Source: Allodiplogaster sudhausi
Taxonomy: Eukaryota > Nematoda > Chromadorea > Rhabditida > Diplogasteridae
Assembly: GCA_945643635.1 (NCBI GenBank)
Contig: CALZFC010000274.1
Span: forward strand, 217,501 to 281,500
Length of the DNA: 64,000 bases
Direction of reading: 5' to 3'
In this document: piece after piece, positions 39,101 to 50,732 of the stretch
Layout of the letters: every line of letters starts with the position of its first letter
Position numbering within the stretch: position 1 is the first letter of the stretch
Translations under genes and position numbers: made by a program
Notes under the pieces: generated by a model
What the model saw: only the letters and a program-made list of their open reading frames with translations
What the model was told of the DNA's origin: nothing
Database searches by the model: none

Positions 39101-40097
39101 AAGCGCGCGAGTCGGTCAAAATGGCTCATTTTTCGGCCGCCGAGGGCTCTATGTAAGCCATGTAGGGAACAAAAAATAATCTTGCCTTACATAGAGCCCT
39201 GGTCGAATCTCTCAGATTGGCTCTCTTAACAAATGTTATCAAAAGTCGCATAAACCATTCTTGCCAGTCGATCGAATGGAGACGACCCAGTCAGCCTCGC
39301 CTGTGTGTCCGACTCTCCAAGACTTAGGCGGAGGCACTTTCTCCAACATTGTCTATAAGTCTATTGTCGACGAATCTGGTGACCAAGTCATATTTGCTGC
39401 CTGTCGCAACGGAATGATCGCGAACGTCAGTCTTTTCAAATCAAGTCATAAGAATATATTACCAAAAAAGTACATATGTGTGTTCTTTAAATCTCTATGT
39501 CTTTCGCACATAACTCTACACGCGAAGATCAAATAGGGTATTTTTTAATCGTTAGTTGGGCTCTTATGTCTACCACCACCAAATACATCGACGACTTCAA
39601 CAGGCCGCTTCGGACACATCAAGCGAGACGCTTTCTTCTTTCGTCTTTTGTGAGAGAGTTCTCGGGCGTTGGCTTTCTTACTCCGTAGAGAGTGATGTCA
39701 CGAAGGTTGGAATCATCTTTTCACGAACTTTTTTTTTTTTAATCCTAGAATCCTTCAAAAGTGATATATTTCGAGCTGTCGCTCACGCTCCTTTTCTTCC
39801 AGGTAACGTGCAAGCAGAATTCGTGCGTCGCTTTTCTGCTTGCGAATGACTACACCACAGAACAAATCGAGATGGTCAACATTGCAGAAGAAACAGGACG
39901 CTGCCGTCTAACATGCAAGAACGGAGAGCCATTTAAAGTGAGATACAGGAATTTGTTTCTTCTTTTTTGACATGCTAAAATAATTGCATTTACAGTCACC
40001 AAGTGACGGCATCACACCAATCAGCATGAGCCTTGTTATTTACGATGATGGCTTAGAGAGCGCAGACTTTCCTTTTGTCGGTAGCATCAAGTGCTAG
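36139..40097 (+). CDS. Secreted cysteine-rich protein with Thr-rich stalk (C6-like repeats)
   Basis: Thirteen exons join in phase to 494 residues: 36139-36239, 36422-36545, 36815-36943, 37129-37255, 37581-37720, 37868-37961, 38151-38201, 38300-38379, 38529-38622, 39268-39425, 39556-39705, 39803-39937 and 39996-40097. MERRLLPLALSAAATVTVAF is a signal peptide. A Thr/Ser/Pro stalk (TTTSQPDTTTTLSTTTTSP) leads to CDKCNDVVYK and repeated Cys modules such as ATECGGTSFYC, TGSCKTATCTHGMLFAYD, LGKHGCPITDCRGFQLRYED and CKQNSCVAFLLAND, like the C6-type extracellular domains of nematodes. The end of exon 9 is uncertain: donor GTGTGC at 38623 keeps phase, while GTGGGC at 38637 looks better but does not. 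Exon 3 uses an AAG acceptor. Function is unknown; extracellular. Confidence 0.8.
37754..37822 (+). ncRNA. Intronic hairpin, candidate small-RNA precursor or MITE remnant
   Basis: Within intron 5 of the C6-like gene, 34-base arms pair with about three mismatches. The left arm starts TATCCGTTACTGGTAACGGA and the right ends CCAGTAACGGATA. The loop is almost nil. The 13-base inner repeat TATCCGTTACTGG/TAACGGATA also self-pairs. Confidence 0.4.
38372..38454. repeat. Perfect 39-bp inverted repeat over the exon 8 donor
   Basis: Left arm 38372-38410 and right arm 38416-38454 are exact reverse complements around a 5-base loop, GATCT. The left arm includes the last eight bases of exon 8 and the GTAAGTC donor; the right arm copies these into the intron in reverse. 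Confidence 0.95.
38643..39229. mobile_element. TTAA-flanked MITE in C6-like gene intron 9
   Basis: Both ends read TTAAGAGAG inward and continue as inverted repeats for 33 bases with three differences. TTAA fits a piggyBac-type target duplication. The 587-bp body has no transposase. It makes up most of intron 9. Confidence 0.75.
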
Positions 40098-41552
40098 CAA
40101 GGTGAGCGGCTTCTTTTCATTGCTAAAGTTAAATGATTCTTTTCAACGAGTTTTGTTATTTTAGATCGTCGCTGGACTTGTGCCTCTTACACCCGCCATC
40201 TCTCCCGTACCCTTCTCTTTTGTGCCTGCAGACCTCATTCAAATTTTCTTGCAGAACATCTTTAGGATTTCGTAGCAATAGGAAGCAGAAAGTTGTCCTT
40301 CAACATTTTCTCTTTTTTGTTGTTCCAGTGTATAGTGCATATTCTTAGCATCGTTTAGCATTTGTTGCAGAGTCATTATGATATATCGTTGTCACTTTGA
40401 AAATTAGTTGTAGATATCGATGAATAGACGTTTGATAAATGCTGTATGAATTCAACTAATACAGTAAACATATTATATCCATTTAAAGTATATTCCATTT
40501 GAGTTGGCAACACCAGTTTCCGTCGCGTTGTCGTTTGCTGCGAGTGCAGCCAGTGGAGCTTGAACAACTGTTAAACAGTATATGTATGTATTAAAAGGCC
40601 GAAATGTCGATACTTATGCAATTTGGCACATAGTAAATAGATTTCAATGAGTCACGTTTCTAGATTAGAATATTGGCCTTCATGAGTATCTACCATTTCA
40701 TAATGCTTATAAGCAACCAACCAACGAGCTATCTCACTTTATCTTTCTTCTTCTACTCAAGCGATCGTCTTCTAAAACATTGTGAACTTTTAAATGATAA
40801 TTTTTGTGGGTTATTCGCAACAAACTTTGCTTTTCTTGGCATTATATTGATATATAGAATAATATATATAATGTCGATATTTTTAAACAATTTATTTGCA
40901 GGACGTTTACAAGGCAGTAAAACGATTAAGATAGCAGGCGGGTACTGTTAACGACTTTTCTTTCTTTCTGTGCTATTCTATGTTTCCTCGGTCTGGTTAT
41001 CAGTAATTTTTGCACTCCTAACGCGAGGCGACATGAGACCAATTTGAGGGGCAGCAACACTCATTGTTGATAAGAAAGTCATTAAAAAAAAGAATATTTC
41101 CTGCAATACTACTATGAGATTATAATAACTAGTTTTATTTCACTTTTATTTACGTACAAATATTTGTTTTCACTCTCCTTTTAATTTGCCTGCCCTTCTC
41201 ATTGTCACTTCTTTAGTTTAATTTTTGCTGAAACCGGATTCTGATGGGCTTATTTTGGTCCTGGCATTGGAAAATAACGAAAATCGGGTAAAAATATCAT
41301 TTTATAATATCAAAATCAATCCAACATTCTTAATTGTATCTCGTTTTATGAATTTCTTTGCTGAAGGGAATCTTGGCACCAACAGATATAAACAATAGTC
41401 TCTAGGAATAATAATGTAAATTGACTTTTTTTTTTATAGCGTAGCAGATATGATGAATGTACGATGTTTCTCTTGTAATTTTTTTCATTTTTATCGAACC
41501 AACGAAGATTAAGAAAAAACAATTCTTTATTACATTGAATGCTGAATCGCGT
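40098..41552. other. AT-rich convergent intergenic region
   Basis: Lies between the 3' ends of the plus-strand C6-like gene and the minus-strand saposin gene. No coding frame or structured element was recognised. Confidence 0.5.
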
Positions 41553-42244
41553 TTAGCAGAAGTCGAGCTGCTTGCAAGCCTTCTCGGGGTTCTCCTTCTC
41601 GAGAATGTACTTCTCCACCTTGTCGATGATCTACAAATGTGAAAATAAAATTTTTGATTATTTTTTTTGACAGAATAAAAGGTATTTTAAAAGAACTCTT
41701 AGGTACGATTATTCATTTGTACATAAATATATATAAAATTCTTACCTTGTTAACTTCCTTCTTGCATTCGTGGGCGAGAATGAGAAGAGCGTCGCAGTAC
41801 TTGTCAATCTTCTCCTCGAGCCACTTCTTCGAGTACTTCTCGCCGAGTTTCTCGCCCTCCTGAAAATAAAGGAATCTGTTTTTGTTCCCTTTTAGGAATT
41901 GAACAGAAGCTCAAGAATGCAATTTCAATAAATAAATAAAAAACATTTTAAGGCCCACCTCGACGAGATCCTTGCAGAAGTGGCAGAACTTTCCGTGGAG
42001 AATCTTGCCGACGACCTCCTAGAACAGGAAAGGATCGATGAGTAGATGCGTTAGAATGAAACATTTTGCTGGACAATAACAACGCATTCATGAATGTTAT
42101 GAACATTTGATTATCATGAACAATGGAATGCAATGTGAAGATCATATTCAATTTGATACTTGGTTTCACCTGTTCTTGGATCGGATTCGCGTATGCTGCG
42201 ACAGCGAGGACGACGAGAAGAGCGACAACGAGCGTGGACTGCAT
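41553..42244 (-). CDS. Secreted saposin-like (SapB) protein
   Basis: Four exons on the minus strand (42170-42244, 41959-42018, 41746-41859, 41553-41630) with consensus donors and TTTTCAG/CTAG acceptors give 108 residues. MQSTLVVALLVVLAVAAYAN is a clear signal peptide. The mature part is a single saposin-B domain with exactly six cysteines in the family pattern: CHFC near the start, YCDALL and HECKKEV in the middle, and KACKQLDFC at the end. Nematode saposin-like proteins (SPP/caenopores) bind or permeabilise membranes and are often made in the gut, where they kill ingested bacteria; that role is family knowledge, not shown here. A GATA site lies about 120 bp upstream. Confidence 0.93.
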
Positions 42245-42365
42245 TCTTCTGTGAACTTCTGAAAAGGGCAAGATTGGGGGAATGGAGACAGGAAGGGGGG
42301 AGGTGAGCGATGAGAGTGGGATGATGGATATGAGCAGCCTACTGCCCCCTTTTAAGGTGATACTC

Positions 42366-42373
42366 CTTATCAG
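42366..42373 (-). promoter_or_regulatory. GATA-type site upstream of saposin gene
   Basis: CTGATAAG on the minus strand, 122 bases before the saposin start codon. Such sites bind intestinal GATA factors of the ELT-2 type in nematodes. A CTTAAAAGG TATA-like stretch follows at about 42348-42356. Single short motif, so tentative. Confidence 0.35.
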
Positions 42374-42828
42374 CTTGCGTGCGAATCGCACGATTTGACA
42401 CTGAGACGGCCACGCTCCAAAGTTGTTCGAGAGCAAGGAACCACATGATTCATGAGAAGAGGAGACAGCACTCACTGGCTGCTGATCAAAGTCATTGCCA
42501 AGCTGGTCTTCCTCGTTATGACGCAGGTTCTCTCCGCTTCTTATCGTCGTAGACACATTTCGTACTGGTCTCTTGTGAACTCTTGGCAGCTCGAGCATTA
42601 TGAGCACACTGGTCAAAAATCACAGAATGACTCTAGATCGCATTTCGTCACGTAACTCAAGGTCATAAAAGGATTTTTTGTTAGCAACAGTATTATATAA
42701 ACATATTATATCTCTAATTTTTTTTATAACAGAGGGTTTCTTTGAATCATAGTCAAGCAATTACAGACACAAAATTTTATGTCCTCTTACGCTACTTCTA
42801 GGATCTTTAAAATACATGTCATCCTCTC

Positions 42829-42884
42829 GTGTTCAACAATATGACGCGATTTGCTAGAGTAGACCGCGTCATATTGTTGAACAC
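42829..42884. repeat. Perfect 20-bp hairpin
   Basis: GTGTTCAACAATATGACGCG at 42829-42848 is exactly repeated in reverse complement at 42865-42884, with a 16-base loop. It lies in intergenic AT-rich DNA between the saposin gene and the Gly/Tyr-rich gene. Confidence 0.9.
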
Positions 42885-43260
42885 CTAAATGGTCGGGACC
42901 CGGCAAAATTAGCTTTGAAAGCTCTTATAGTCACTTTTTAATACATCGATACAATTAGAATGGGTCTGGGAGTATATCAGTTGTATCGGTGTAACACAAG
43001 GTAGCAACATTTACGTATGTTGTTTAGAAGTTTCGATTATTTATTCTCACACGTTCCTGCTGTCTTCCCTACTAATGCAATTGTTTAATTTGAATACATC
43101 AAGCATCAGGCGGAGAAAATTGTAATAACAATGAATGATAAGCACTGCAATTTTCGTGTTTCACTATAAGTTCAACGCTCTCTTAAATACACACTTAGTA
43201 GTGCAAGTGACTTTTCATCGCACTCCTTGTGTTGTCCGAAAAGTGTACACTTCAAAATGA

Positions 43261-43268
43261 TATAAAAG
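43261..43268 (+). promoter_or_regulatory. TATA box of the Gly/Tyr-rich gene
   Basis: TATAAAAG 90 bases upstream of the ATG at 43351; spacing allows a short 5' UTR. Confidence 0.5.
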
Positions 43269-43350
43269 AGAAGATCCTAAGTTGCCCAACATCATTCTTC
43301 TTCTTCTCTCGGCGCCCGCTTGATCGTCTTCCACGCTCGCTCTCTTCACC

Positions 43351-43672
43351 ATGGACCGATCTGCATACATGGCGGCTCCCGCGCCATCTGGCGGCGGCGG
43401 AGGCCAGAACTACGGTGGCTACGTCTCGGAGGGCTACGCCTGGCACCAGCCCGCGGCCGGCAGCAGCCCCGCAGCCTACGGCAACCAGTCCAGTCAGTTT
43501 ACACGCCCTAATATTCTGCAGAAATTAAAGATATCTTAAATAGCTTATATATACGAACTATTAGTTATGATTAAAACTTTTTAGAATCCAACGTTTCCAT
43601 CCATCCTCTTTTACAGGCCCCGGAGTGACCAAGCCTCGCACCGACCAGTCCTGCTACCTCGGCCCCAACTAA
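43351..43672 (+). CDS. Small Gly/Tyr/Ala-rich protein, 65 residues
   Basis: Two exons (43351-43492 and 43617-43672) join in phase across a short intron with a GTCAGT donor and TTTACAG acceptor. The product begins MDRSAYMAAPAPSGGGGG, has YGGYVSEGYAWHQPAAG in the middle and ends KPRTDQSCYLGPN. GC content and codon use are much higher than in the flanks, which supports real coding, and a TATA box precedes it. There is no signal peptide and only one cysteine. I do not recognise the family; the composition recalls small Gly/Tyr-rich stress or structural peptides, which is only an impression. Confidence 0.7.
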
Positions 43673-44639
43673 GGTTACTTATGTGCTTACGCGCATATTA
43701 GATATTAGAAATTCGTTTCGTATTATTTTTCTAATTCAGTCGAATGTTAGTATGGTTGTTAATCGTTGTAAGCGGAAGTTAAATGTTTCCACTTTTCAGT
43801 TGCAACGCCTACCGTCTCTCCCTCTCTCTCCGCCCACTCTTCAGACACTCCGCCCCACTCTCTTGAGCATAAACTCTGCAATCCAACATAGCTCTTAAAA
43901 CATGTTTTTATGGTTCTTCTGACTTGAAAGAACTACAGAACAGTGTACGTCTTACTGTCTTGCAAAACCGAGAAAAATGCATCATGCATTTAATTATGTC
44001 TTTTCACAAGTATTCTTTCCTCTTTGCCTTGGCGTAAGAACATTTGTCTTTGAATGATGGCTAGCGAAGTGCGTGAATTCGAGTAGGCGCTGATTGCAAA
44101 AAATAGTTCATGGTAATGTGTTGAGCTTTCTTGTTGAATGGGATCACGCAGCTTGTTTTTTCTCTTGCACTTTCTGCGAGAGGAGTGAGACAGAAAAATT
44201 GTGAAACTCTTTTTTTTCATTGCTAACTGGACGTCAACTTGGCCGACATCTTGGCCCACTTGGTCAGCCCTGAAAGACGGCCGTCCGGCTGCACGACGAC
44301 GTATAGTAGCGAAAGCCGTGGAAGCTGTTCGGAGAGCGGCACAAGAAAGACTGGGGAGACGGAGATGCAGAAGAGACGATCGTCCTACTAGAGATGGCAC
44401 ACTTATAAATAAAATATGTACCCTTTTTGCCACAAGAAAAATAAGTTATTTTCAGAGACAAAGGCGGAATTTTCGTCGAAACGTTACTTGTAGAGACGAA
44501 CAAAATAGGGGACGAAACGTTGAGTGAAGTAAGTGGGAATAAAAGTTTTAGATAATGTCTTTCATTGGGACGTCGCTTTCTATTTGAGCTCATTATGCAT
44601 GCACGATTTTCTTGATAGAAACACGTCTGCTCGACACTG
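43673..44639. other. Spacer; no firm gene
   Basis: A moderately GC-rich patch at 44230-44390 gives open frames on both strands, but neither shows splice context or family resemblance. Confidence 0.35.
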
Positions 44640-44945
44640 AGAGAACGTAAGCGAAATTGATTCCACTTGCGCATGCTTGCAGCCGATTCGGAGAGAGAGA
44701 GAGAGAGAGATTGAGAGCAGTCCAGAAGAATCCGTCTCAGGCAAGGAGACCAAGGTAGTTTCTCAGTACTTCCACATACATAAAGAATTACTGAACGTCC
44801 TACGTCCAAGCATCGCTTGTTGCTAGGCGGCGGCTTTTCCTATGGTTGGCTTTCTGCATAAATTATGAGACGTTTCAAACGAGGGCTTAGAATTTTAGGC
44901 CTCTGAAGTTCAGCAACGATTTTGACACAAAAAAGCCAACAAACA
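44640..44945. repeat. Left arm of a ~300-bp inverted repeat
   Basis: Aligns in reverse complement with 45765-46080. Shared blocks include CTTGCGCATGC, the GA tract, CTTCCACATA, GACGTTTCAAACGAG and CAGCAACGATTTTGACAC. Identity is high but imperfect, with small indels. Confidence 0.85.
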
Positions 44946-45049
44946 AAGAAGTATTTTGTCAAAACTCCATAATCCGAAAGAAGAAACTACAACGCTGATC
45001 CTAAGCGAGATCGCACTTCCAGAGGGATCGAGGGAAGTTTGCCGAGGCC

Positions 45050-45418
45050 TCACTTCGGCACGTCGAACACGCTGATTGTGGGGATCGAGTGCGCAGTGAC
45101 GAGCGTCACGAGGGAGGGGCGAAGCAGGGCGTAGCAGAGATAGATGCCATCATCCTTCTCCGAGTCCTAGTTCGGAATCACGAGCACCTGGTTGCCGTCC
45201 TTGAAGCCATTAGCACGGGTGGCTGATCTCCTAGGTCCAGAAAATCTCGACGTCGTCCTTGTAGGTGATCTCGGCTATTGTGTCGTCGTAATGATGCTGC
45301 TCACGCTGCGGGTCGCCATACAAAATTGATCGTGGCGTTGGCGTACTTGGTCTCGCCGCCAATCGTCGTGGCCTCGCATGTGTAATCACTGGAGTTCAGC
45401 TTGCACGCTCAAGGAAGA
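45050..45418 (-). pseudogene. Immunoglobulin-domain gene fragment, disrupted
   Basis: Minus-strand GC-rich sequence encodes SSDYTCEATTIGGETKYANA (the end of one Ig domain with its YTC), then in a second frame GDPQREQHHYDDTIAEITYK and DDVEIFW, then KDGNQVLVIPN and DSEKDDGIYLCYALL, the DxGxYxC signature of a second Ig domain, ending DVPK and a stop at 45050. Two in-frame TAG codons (after FWT and after IPN) and at least two frame changes make it non-functional. It has no visible introns and lies wholly between the arms of an inverted repeat. The parent gene is not in this window. Confidence 0.75.
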
Positions 45419-45764
45419 AGAGCCGTGAGCTCTCCGGCTTCGCGATCGCTAAGATTTGGTCATGCCGAACAATGCCGACTACTTTGAGTAACAGAACCTT
45501 TCACCCTTTTTGAAAATCAAACGACTGAATGTTGATCTATTACTAAATTTACGTGCTGGTGGCAAAGAAGCCATCAACATATAACGTAAGTTGCTCGCTT
45601 CGCTCGCACTGATGAACATGGTGCTCGAGTGTTTGTCAAGAACAGAATAATTTTGTCCAAGTGTCGATAATTTATGAATACATTTTCACGAAATAAAAAA
45701 ACCACATGGATGACAGGATGTAACGAAATGACTATTATCCACTGCATCGATAAAATTTGTTCTC

Positions 45765-45992
45765 TTTTTGTGTCAAAATCGTTGCTGAAATTCAGAGACC
45801 GAAAATGCTAATTCCTTAAACTCGTTTGAAACGTCTGATAATTTACAGAAGGCCAACCAACGGAAAAGTTACTTAGCTGCTTATCGTTAGCAACAGACGA
45901 TGCAAGACGTAGAACGTACAGTAGAAGTTTATGTGGAAGGGCCGAAAACCTTCCTTGATCTCACTGCCTGAGGCGGTTGCTTCTCGACAGCT

Positions 45993-46040
<48 letters not shown>

Positions 46041-46080
46041 CAGCAGCGAGCATGCGCAAGTCGATCTATCTCGCTTACCT
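45765..46080. repeat. Right arm of the ~300-bp inverted repeat
   Basis: Reverse complement partner of 44640-44945; includes a CT tract at 46000-46035. It ends about 180 bp before the first recognised exon of the PAN-like gene. Confidence 0.85.
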
Positions 46081-46255
46081 GCTTGCAGAACTCGAAATTT
46101 TCCATTCACATAAACATTCAATTTTTTATATTTGTTCATGACCGCTCATAAATAATTGTGTAAATTATGACAATTGTTAATAAATTCTATAACATTTCGC
46201 CAAATCCAGCAAATAAAAAAACTTTCTACTTTTTAATAAATTCCTATCTTAGCAG

Positions 46256-47693
46256 ATGGCGTCTGTCACCCGTTTCCAGCGGAAGGCGCTGCCTTCCCTG
46301 TCTTCCAAAGACTCCCAAAGCATCAATCCAGCCGCCATTCTGACCTGCTTCAAAGAATGCATGACGTTCTCGGTAAGTGATTAAATGAGGTTTGAGGCGA
46401 ATAAGTAGTGTCTTGTCACGAAGTCAGAAAAATCCCCCCTCCCTTAAGAAAATTTTAATTTTCTTAAAGCATTGTACTCACATTCTTTTAGGTTTAAATA
46501 TTTTAACTTCCCGCCATTTTCAATTTTTTTTAAACCACATTTCAATAAGCTTATTATCCAGTTTATTATTGATCGCAATCACGCTCAGACGGGCGAGTGC
46601 AACGGCGTTTCTATCAATCATGGCACGTTCGGTTGTCGCCTGCTTACGCAGCCTCCCACGGGAAACTACGCTTACCTTGAGCGAATAGACGGCGGCGCTT
46701 GCAGCGCAGGAACTGGAGAGATCTACATATTCGAGGCTTCTGAAAAGTACCGCAGTGATTGGGAGCTTCTTCTGCTCAAGGGCATCGTTGAAAAGGGGAA
46801 TTTTATCGGTATCAATTTTTTTTCTTATGTGAAAACTTTAAATTTTAAGCATAGAAGTAGAACGGACTTTTGCATCCAAAAATTGATGTGCATTAAAGTT
46901 GATTTCCGCGATCCAATCTCACTCTCTCGTACTATGCATTTGTCATGTGAAAAAACCATCGTCTGAATATTACAACATGCTTTTTTTGTTTTCTTTTTCG
47001 ACCAAGTCGTCATTATATATTTTTTTTTTGTAAAGAAAGATAGATTTCAGGACAACCCACAGAGTTCTTGAAGATTGAAGTAAAAAGGGACGAATGCGTG
47101 AATCTGCCTCTTTTCTGGCAAGACTCCGTGACGAAGGCGATTCTCGAAAATGCCAACTGTGCTCGTCTCTTCGACCAAGAAGACTGCGACGGCGACAGCG
47201 CATACGTCCGTTTCCTATTCCCGCAGTTACTTTTTATTCTCTCTCTCTCTCTCCACCCTTGTCTGTTTGTCTCTCTCACAGTCTCTCGCTCTCTCTACCC
47301 CTGTCTGTCTGTCTCTCTCACTATCTCTCTCTATCCGTTTTTTCACAAAAAGCTACTAAATAAAGTGAAGTGACATTTTTAGTAACAGAAATTACCGAAA
47401 ATTGAAAAATTCACTTTAACGACAATTTCCCTCCCCATTTTTATTTGTCTCGATCTCCTTATGATATATTTACATACATACATATATGCTTCATCAAAAT
47501 ATGGCAAAATTATATCGAATGCCAGTTGAACGTCTTATTTCAACTTGTGAGTTACACTGATTGTTCCAAGGACTTGACTAAATGCGTGCCAAACATGTAC
47601 AAGAAAGCACGCTCGGTTCGTCCTTGCGTTGTCAACCTCGAAACGTGGACGCCAGGCCAGCCTGTTGAAAACTACATTCCCAAGCCCCCATAG
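46256..47693 (+). CDS. PAN-like secreted protein, first exon not found
   Basis: Four exons join in phase: 46256-46372, 46589-46808, 47051-47205 and 47526-47693. The first carries TRFQRKALPSL and CFKECMTFS; the second GECNGVSINHGTFGCRLL and GGACSAGTGEIYIFEAS. This C-x3-C...C-x-G...C pattern is PAN/Apple-like and matches exons 2-3 of the gene copies at 56.6 and 60.2 kb. The C-terminal half differs from them: CVNLPLFWQDSVTK, CARLFDQEDCDGDSAY, DCSKDLTKCVPNMYKKA and a stop at 47691. The exon at 46256 begins right after a TTAGCAG acceptor where its relatives have exon 2, so a signal-peptide exon is expected upstream, in or beyond the inverted repeat. A function in extracellular binding is only inferred. 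Confidence 0.75.
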
Positions 47694-49898
47694 CTAGTCG
47701 AACCATCTCGATGCTTTTCATAGTACATACATATTTTCCCCCGTAGAATAGAGAACCTACATCTTTTTTTCTATTGGTATAAATGTTTCATGGGATAAAG
47801 AAATTGGTCAAAAATGAAATATTAGAATGCATCTTTGTGGACAAAGAGGGGCAAGATATTTTGGCAGTCACTCACACTTTCTACTTATTCACAAATCGAG
47901 CGTCAAACACATTTGCAATCTTTTGTATTAATTTCATCCTGGCCATGCATAACAATACACGTGGGTGATTGGCAAAACAACGCAATGAACAGCTAATTTG
48001 AAGGAGGGTGATCGACCAAAATGTTTTGTGAAATTTCAAATTTCCGGGACCTTTTACCCTCTCATTCGCGCCTGTTATTTTCACGCAACATGATTGCTCG
48101 ACGTGTTCGAGAGAAGTCTATTTCCCTCTCCCAGGTTGACCTCGACAATTCAAACCTTCATTCATTATTCTCCTATGATCGTCGTTCTATGTAAATGAAA
48201 TATGCATTCAAAGTTGTAAATAAAAACGTTTGTTTGGAAGTTGTCATGCCATCATTTTGAGATATGAGAAGGTGTTGCTGCCTCAACCGCCTTAAACAAT
48301 TGGGATTTATAAGATTATCGCACACAATGCGATAATCTTACAAATTTGCAACTTATATCTCTTTCAAGAAATAATTCCAGTAACCAGTCCATTAGTGAAC
48401 ACGAAAGGTAGCCTAAATGGGAGGAGAGAGAGAGACCTATTGAAAACCTCTGCTCCTCTACCTATCACATACATTTTCTCTGCCTACCTCCAGCTAGCTA
48501 TTCCCTCCTCCTGCATACACCTTGGTCATTAAATTGCTTATTGAATAAATCAAGGCTATAAAAGCATAAACCATTTAATACAAAAGTTCTTGATGAGATT
48601 TGGTTAGCCATATTTACATACATATGTTTGTACATATGTACATATATCAAACATAAATGCAGAACTAAAGTAAGTAAATGAATTATTTTCTCTCTCTTAT
48701 TTTCAAGATTCATTTCAGGATGACTTTCACTAAAATACTTTCCTTTTTTTGCTCAACCGACATCTAATTGTCCTTCCATAAGTGCGAGCACTCATAGGCT
48801 ATCTTTGAGCTGGACTGAGCGGTTTCCGCCCGAATGAAAACTTGTCCCTCGGGGACACCTGCACCCGCCCCACCGGTTTTTCCCCTTTCCTCGGATCGCG
48901 GAAGAAAGCTGCTTCGTTGGGTATAAGTCGTGCTTGACGTAGCGTATCAAATGGTGAAGGATTCTGTGAATGTGAAATTACGGCACCATTTAATGCCGCC
49001 TCGTTGCTTTCTCACCTTCTGCATTCGTTTCGTCTCGGTTTCCCATGGATGAATGGCCACGATTCCAACTCACCCATCAAACCAGGTTTATATATATATA
49101 TAGTATTTTCTATTATTTATTTTGTTAATATTAAAGCAGTTTATGAGGCCTTTAGAAGATGAGCGAACAGCACAAAATTGTTGAATATATAATAACTTGA
49201 AATAAGTTTTGAATTTGATAGAGAGAGGGAGAGAATGCTTAGATTGGAGAACACTGCTTCCTCTTACATTCGGCTATTCGTAGGCCTCTTTCTCGTTCTT
49301 TGCTTTTCTTTTATTCTCTCTCTCTCTCTCTCTCTTCTGTCAGACCTCCTCCGGAGACGCCGGGGAGGTCGCTGCCGAATTGACGTACGTCCCTGGCGAG
49401 CCCGCCCCAATACGAAGACTCTTCGAGTCGGCCAAGATCCTTCCCAGACAAAGCGAGAGTCTTTCTACTCATTTCCACTCGTCTCTCTCTCCCTTCTTTT
49501 GCTGATAAACCTGATTCTATGAAGGCCAGGAATCATCGTGAGACATCGTTTTTTTGCTTGTTTGTTTGTGTGTCGTTCTATTAAGAGAGCTTCTCTCTGT
49601 AAGAATCAAGCAGGGCAACATGCTGGCCTACCCTAGATGCAGCTTGAAGAATGTATATAAAACAAATTATCGTGTACATGTGTGTATTCTATGGAAATAG
49701 AAAAAGAAACCCGAAAGAAGAGACAGAAAAAGCTGAAAGCAGAAGCAGAACCAGTACTGATGAATGAACAAGGTTAGACAAATAGAATTAAATATAAATA
49801 CGAGAGGATAATATTTCATGGAAATCAATGAGAATATACATATGAATGTGTAAAAAAAATTTCGACATGAGGATTGGCGGGAATTTAAAATAATTTTT
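47694..49898. other. Intergenic region with hairpin and a possible exon
   Basis: Mostly AT-rich. At 48780-48960 a GC-rich stretch contains GCGG/CCGC and GTCCC/GGGAC hairpins. At 49346-49500 a plus-strand frame reads GDAGEVAAELTYVPGEPAP and IRRLFESAKILP after a CT tract and CTGTCAG acceptor, which is coding-like, but no partner exon could be joined with confidence. Confidence 0.35.
48305..48345. repeat. Short hairpin, 18-bp arms
   Basis: ATTTATAAGATTATCGCA at 48305-48322 pairs with 48328-48345 with one mismatch across a 5-base loop. Confidence 0.85.
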
Positions 49899-50126
49899 TC
49901 AGCCGATTACTGCCGGCCCGACGTAGATTAGCGAGACTTCCGTGTTGCCATACACAGCGCACACTGCAGGGAAGAGCTTGAGAGGAGGGAGACGAGAGAA
50001 GGCAACGCCTGAATAAAGTGAGAGAGAGAGAGAAATCAGAAGGAGAAAGAGAGAGAGAGAGAAAGATAGAAAGCAGAGAGAAAGAGAGAGAAAGAAAGGA
50101 GAGAGAAAGAGAGACAGAGAGACAGC

Positions 50127-50168
<42 letters not shown>

Positions 50169-50691
50169 TAGCTAGTCAAACAGAGAACAAGAGGTTTAGA
50201 AATTGACAATGGCCAACAGAGAATAAGAGAGACACGAAGGGAACAGAAAAGGATCTCACCTCCAAAAATGGAACAAGCATACCGAATATATTTTGTTATG
50301 AATATGAATAACAATGTGAAAATTGCGGATAATATTTGTCTCTCTCACTCTCTCGTCCCTCGAAGAACTTCTCTTACCAAGAAACTCGCCGGTACTCGGG
50401 CGCTCAAAGTAGACGGCGTGCGAGTCGCAGTCGATCACGAGACGGATTCGTTCGCCCATCTGGGAAGGGATATTCGATTCAATATTAGTTTTATTGAGTT
50501 TTAGTAAGGCAAGCTCCAATTTGATTCAGTTTTTTTAAGTACTTATAGGGGAATTCGCATCATTTTTTTTTGCATTCATTGATCATATATTGAAGTAATC
50601 TATCTCGGCATTAGCACTTGAGCGAAACAGGGGAAGTCATGGATGGAGTGAAGGAAAAGTGGAGAGACAGAGAGAAATAGAAGGAAAGAGG

Positions 50692-50732
<41 letters not shown>

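Noticed and set aside
48780..48960. GC-rich double-hairpin stretch as a structural ncRNA (snRNA-like)
   Set aside because: Two small stems and a T run are not enough; no conserved snRNA motif such as an Sm site in the right place was seen.
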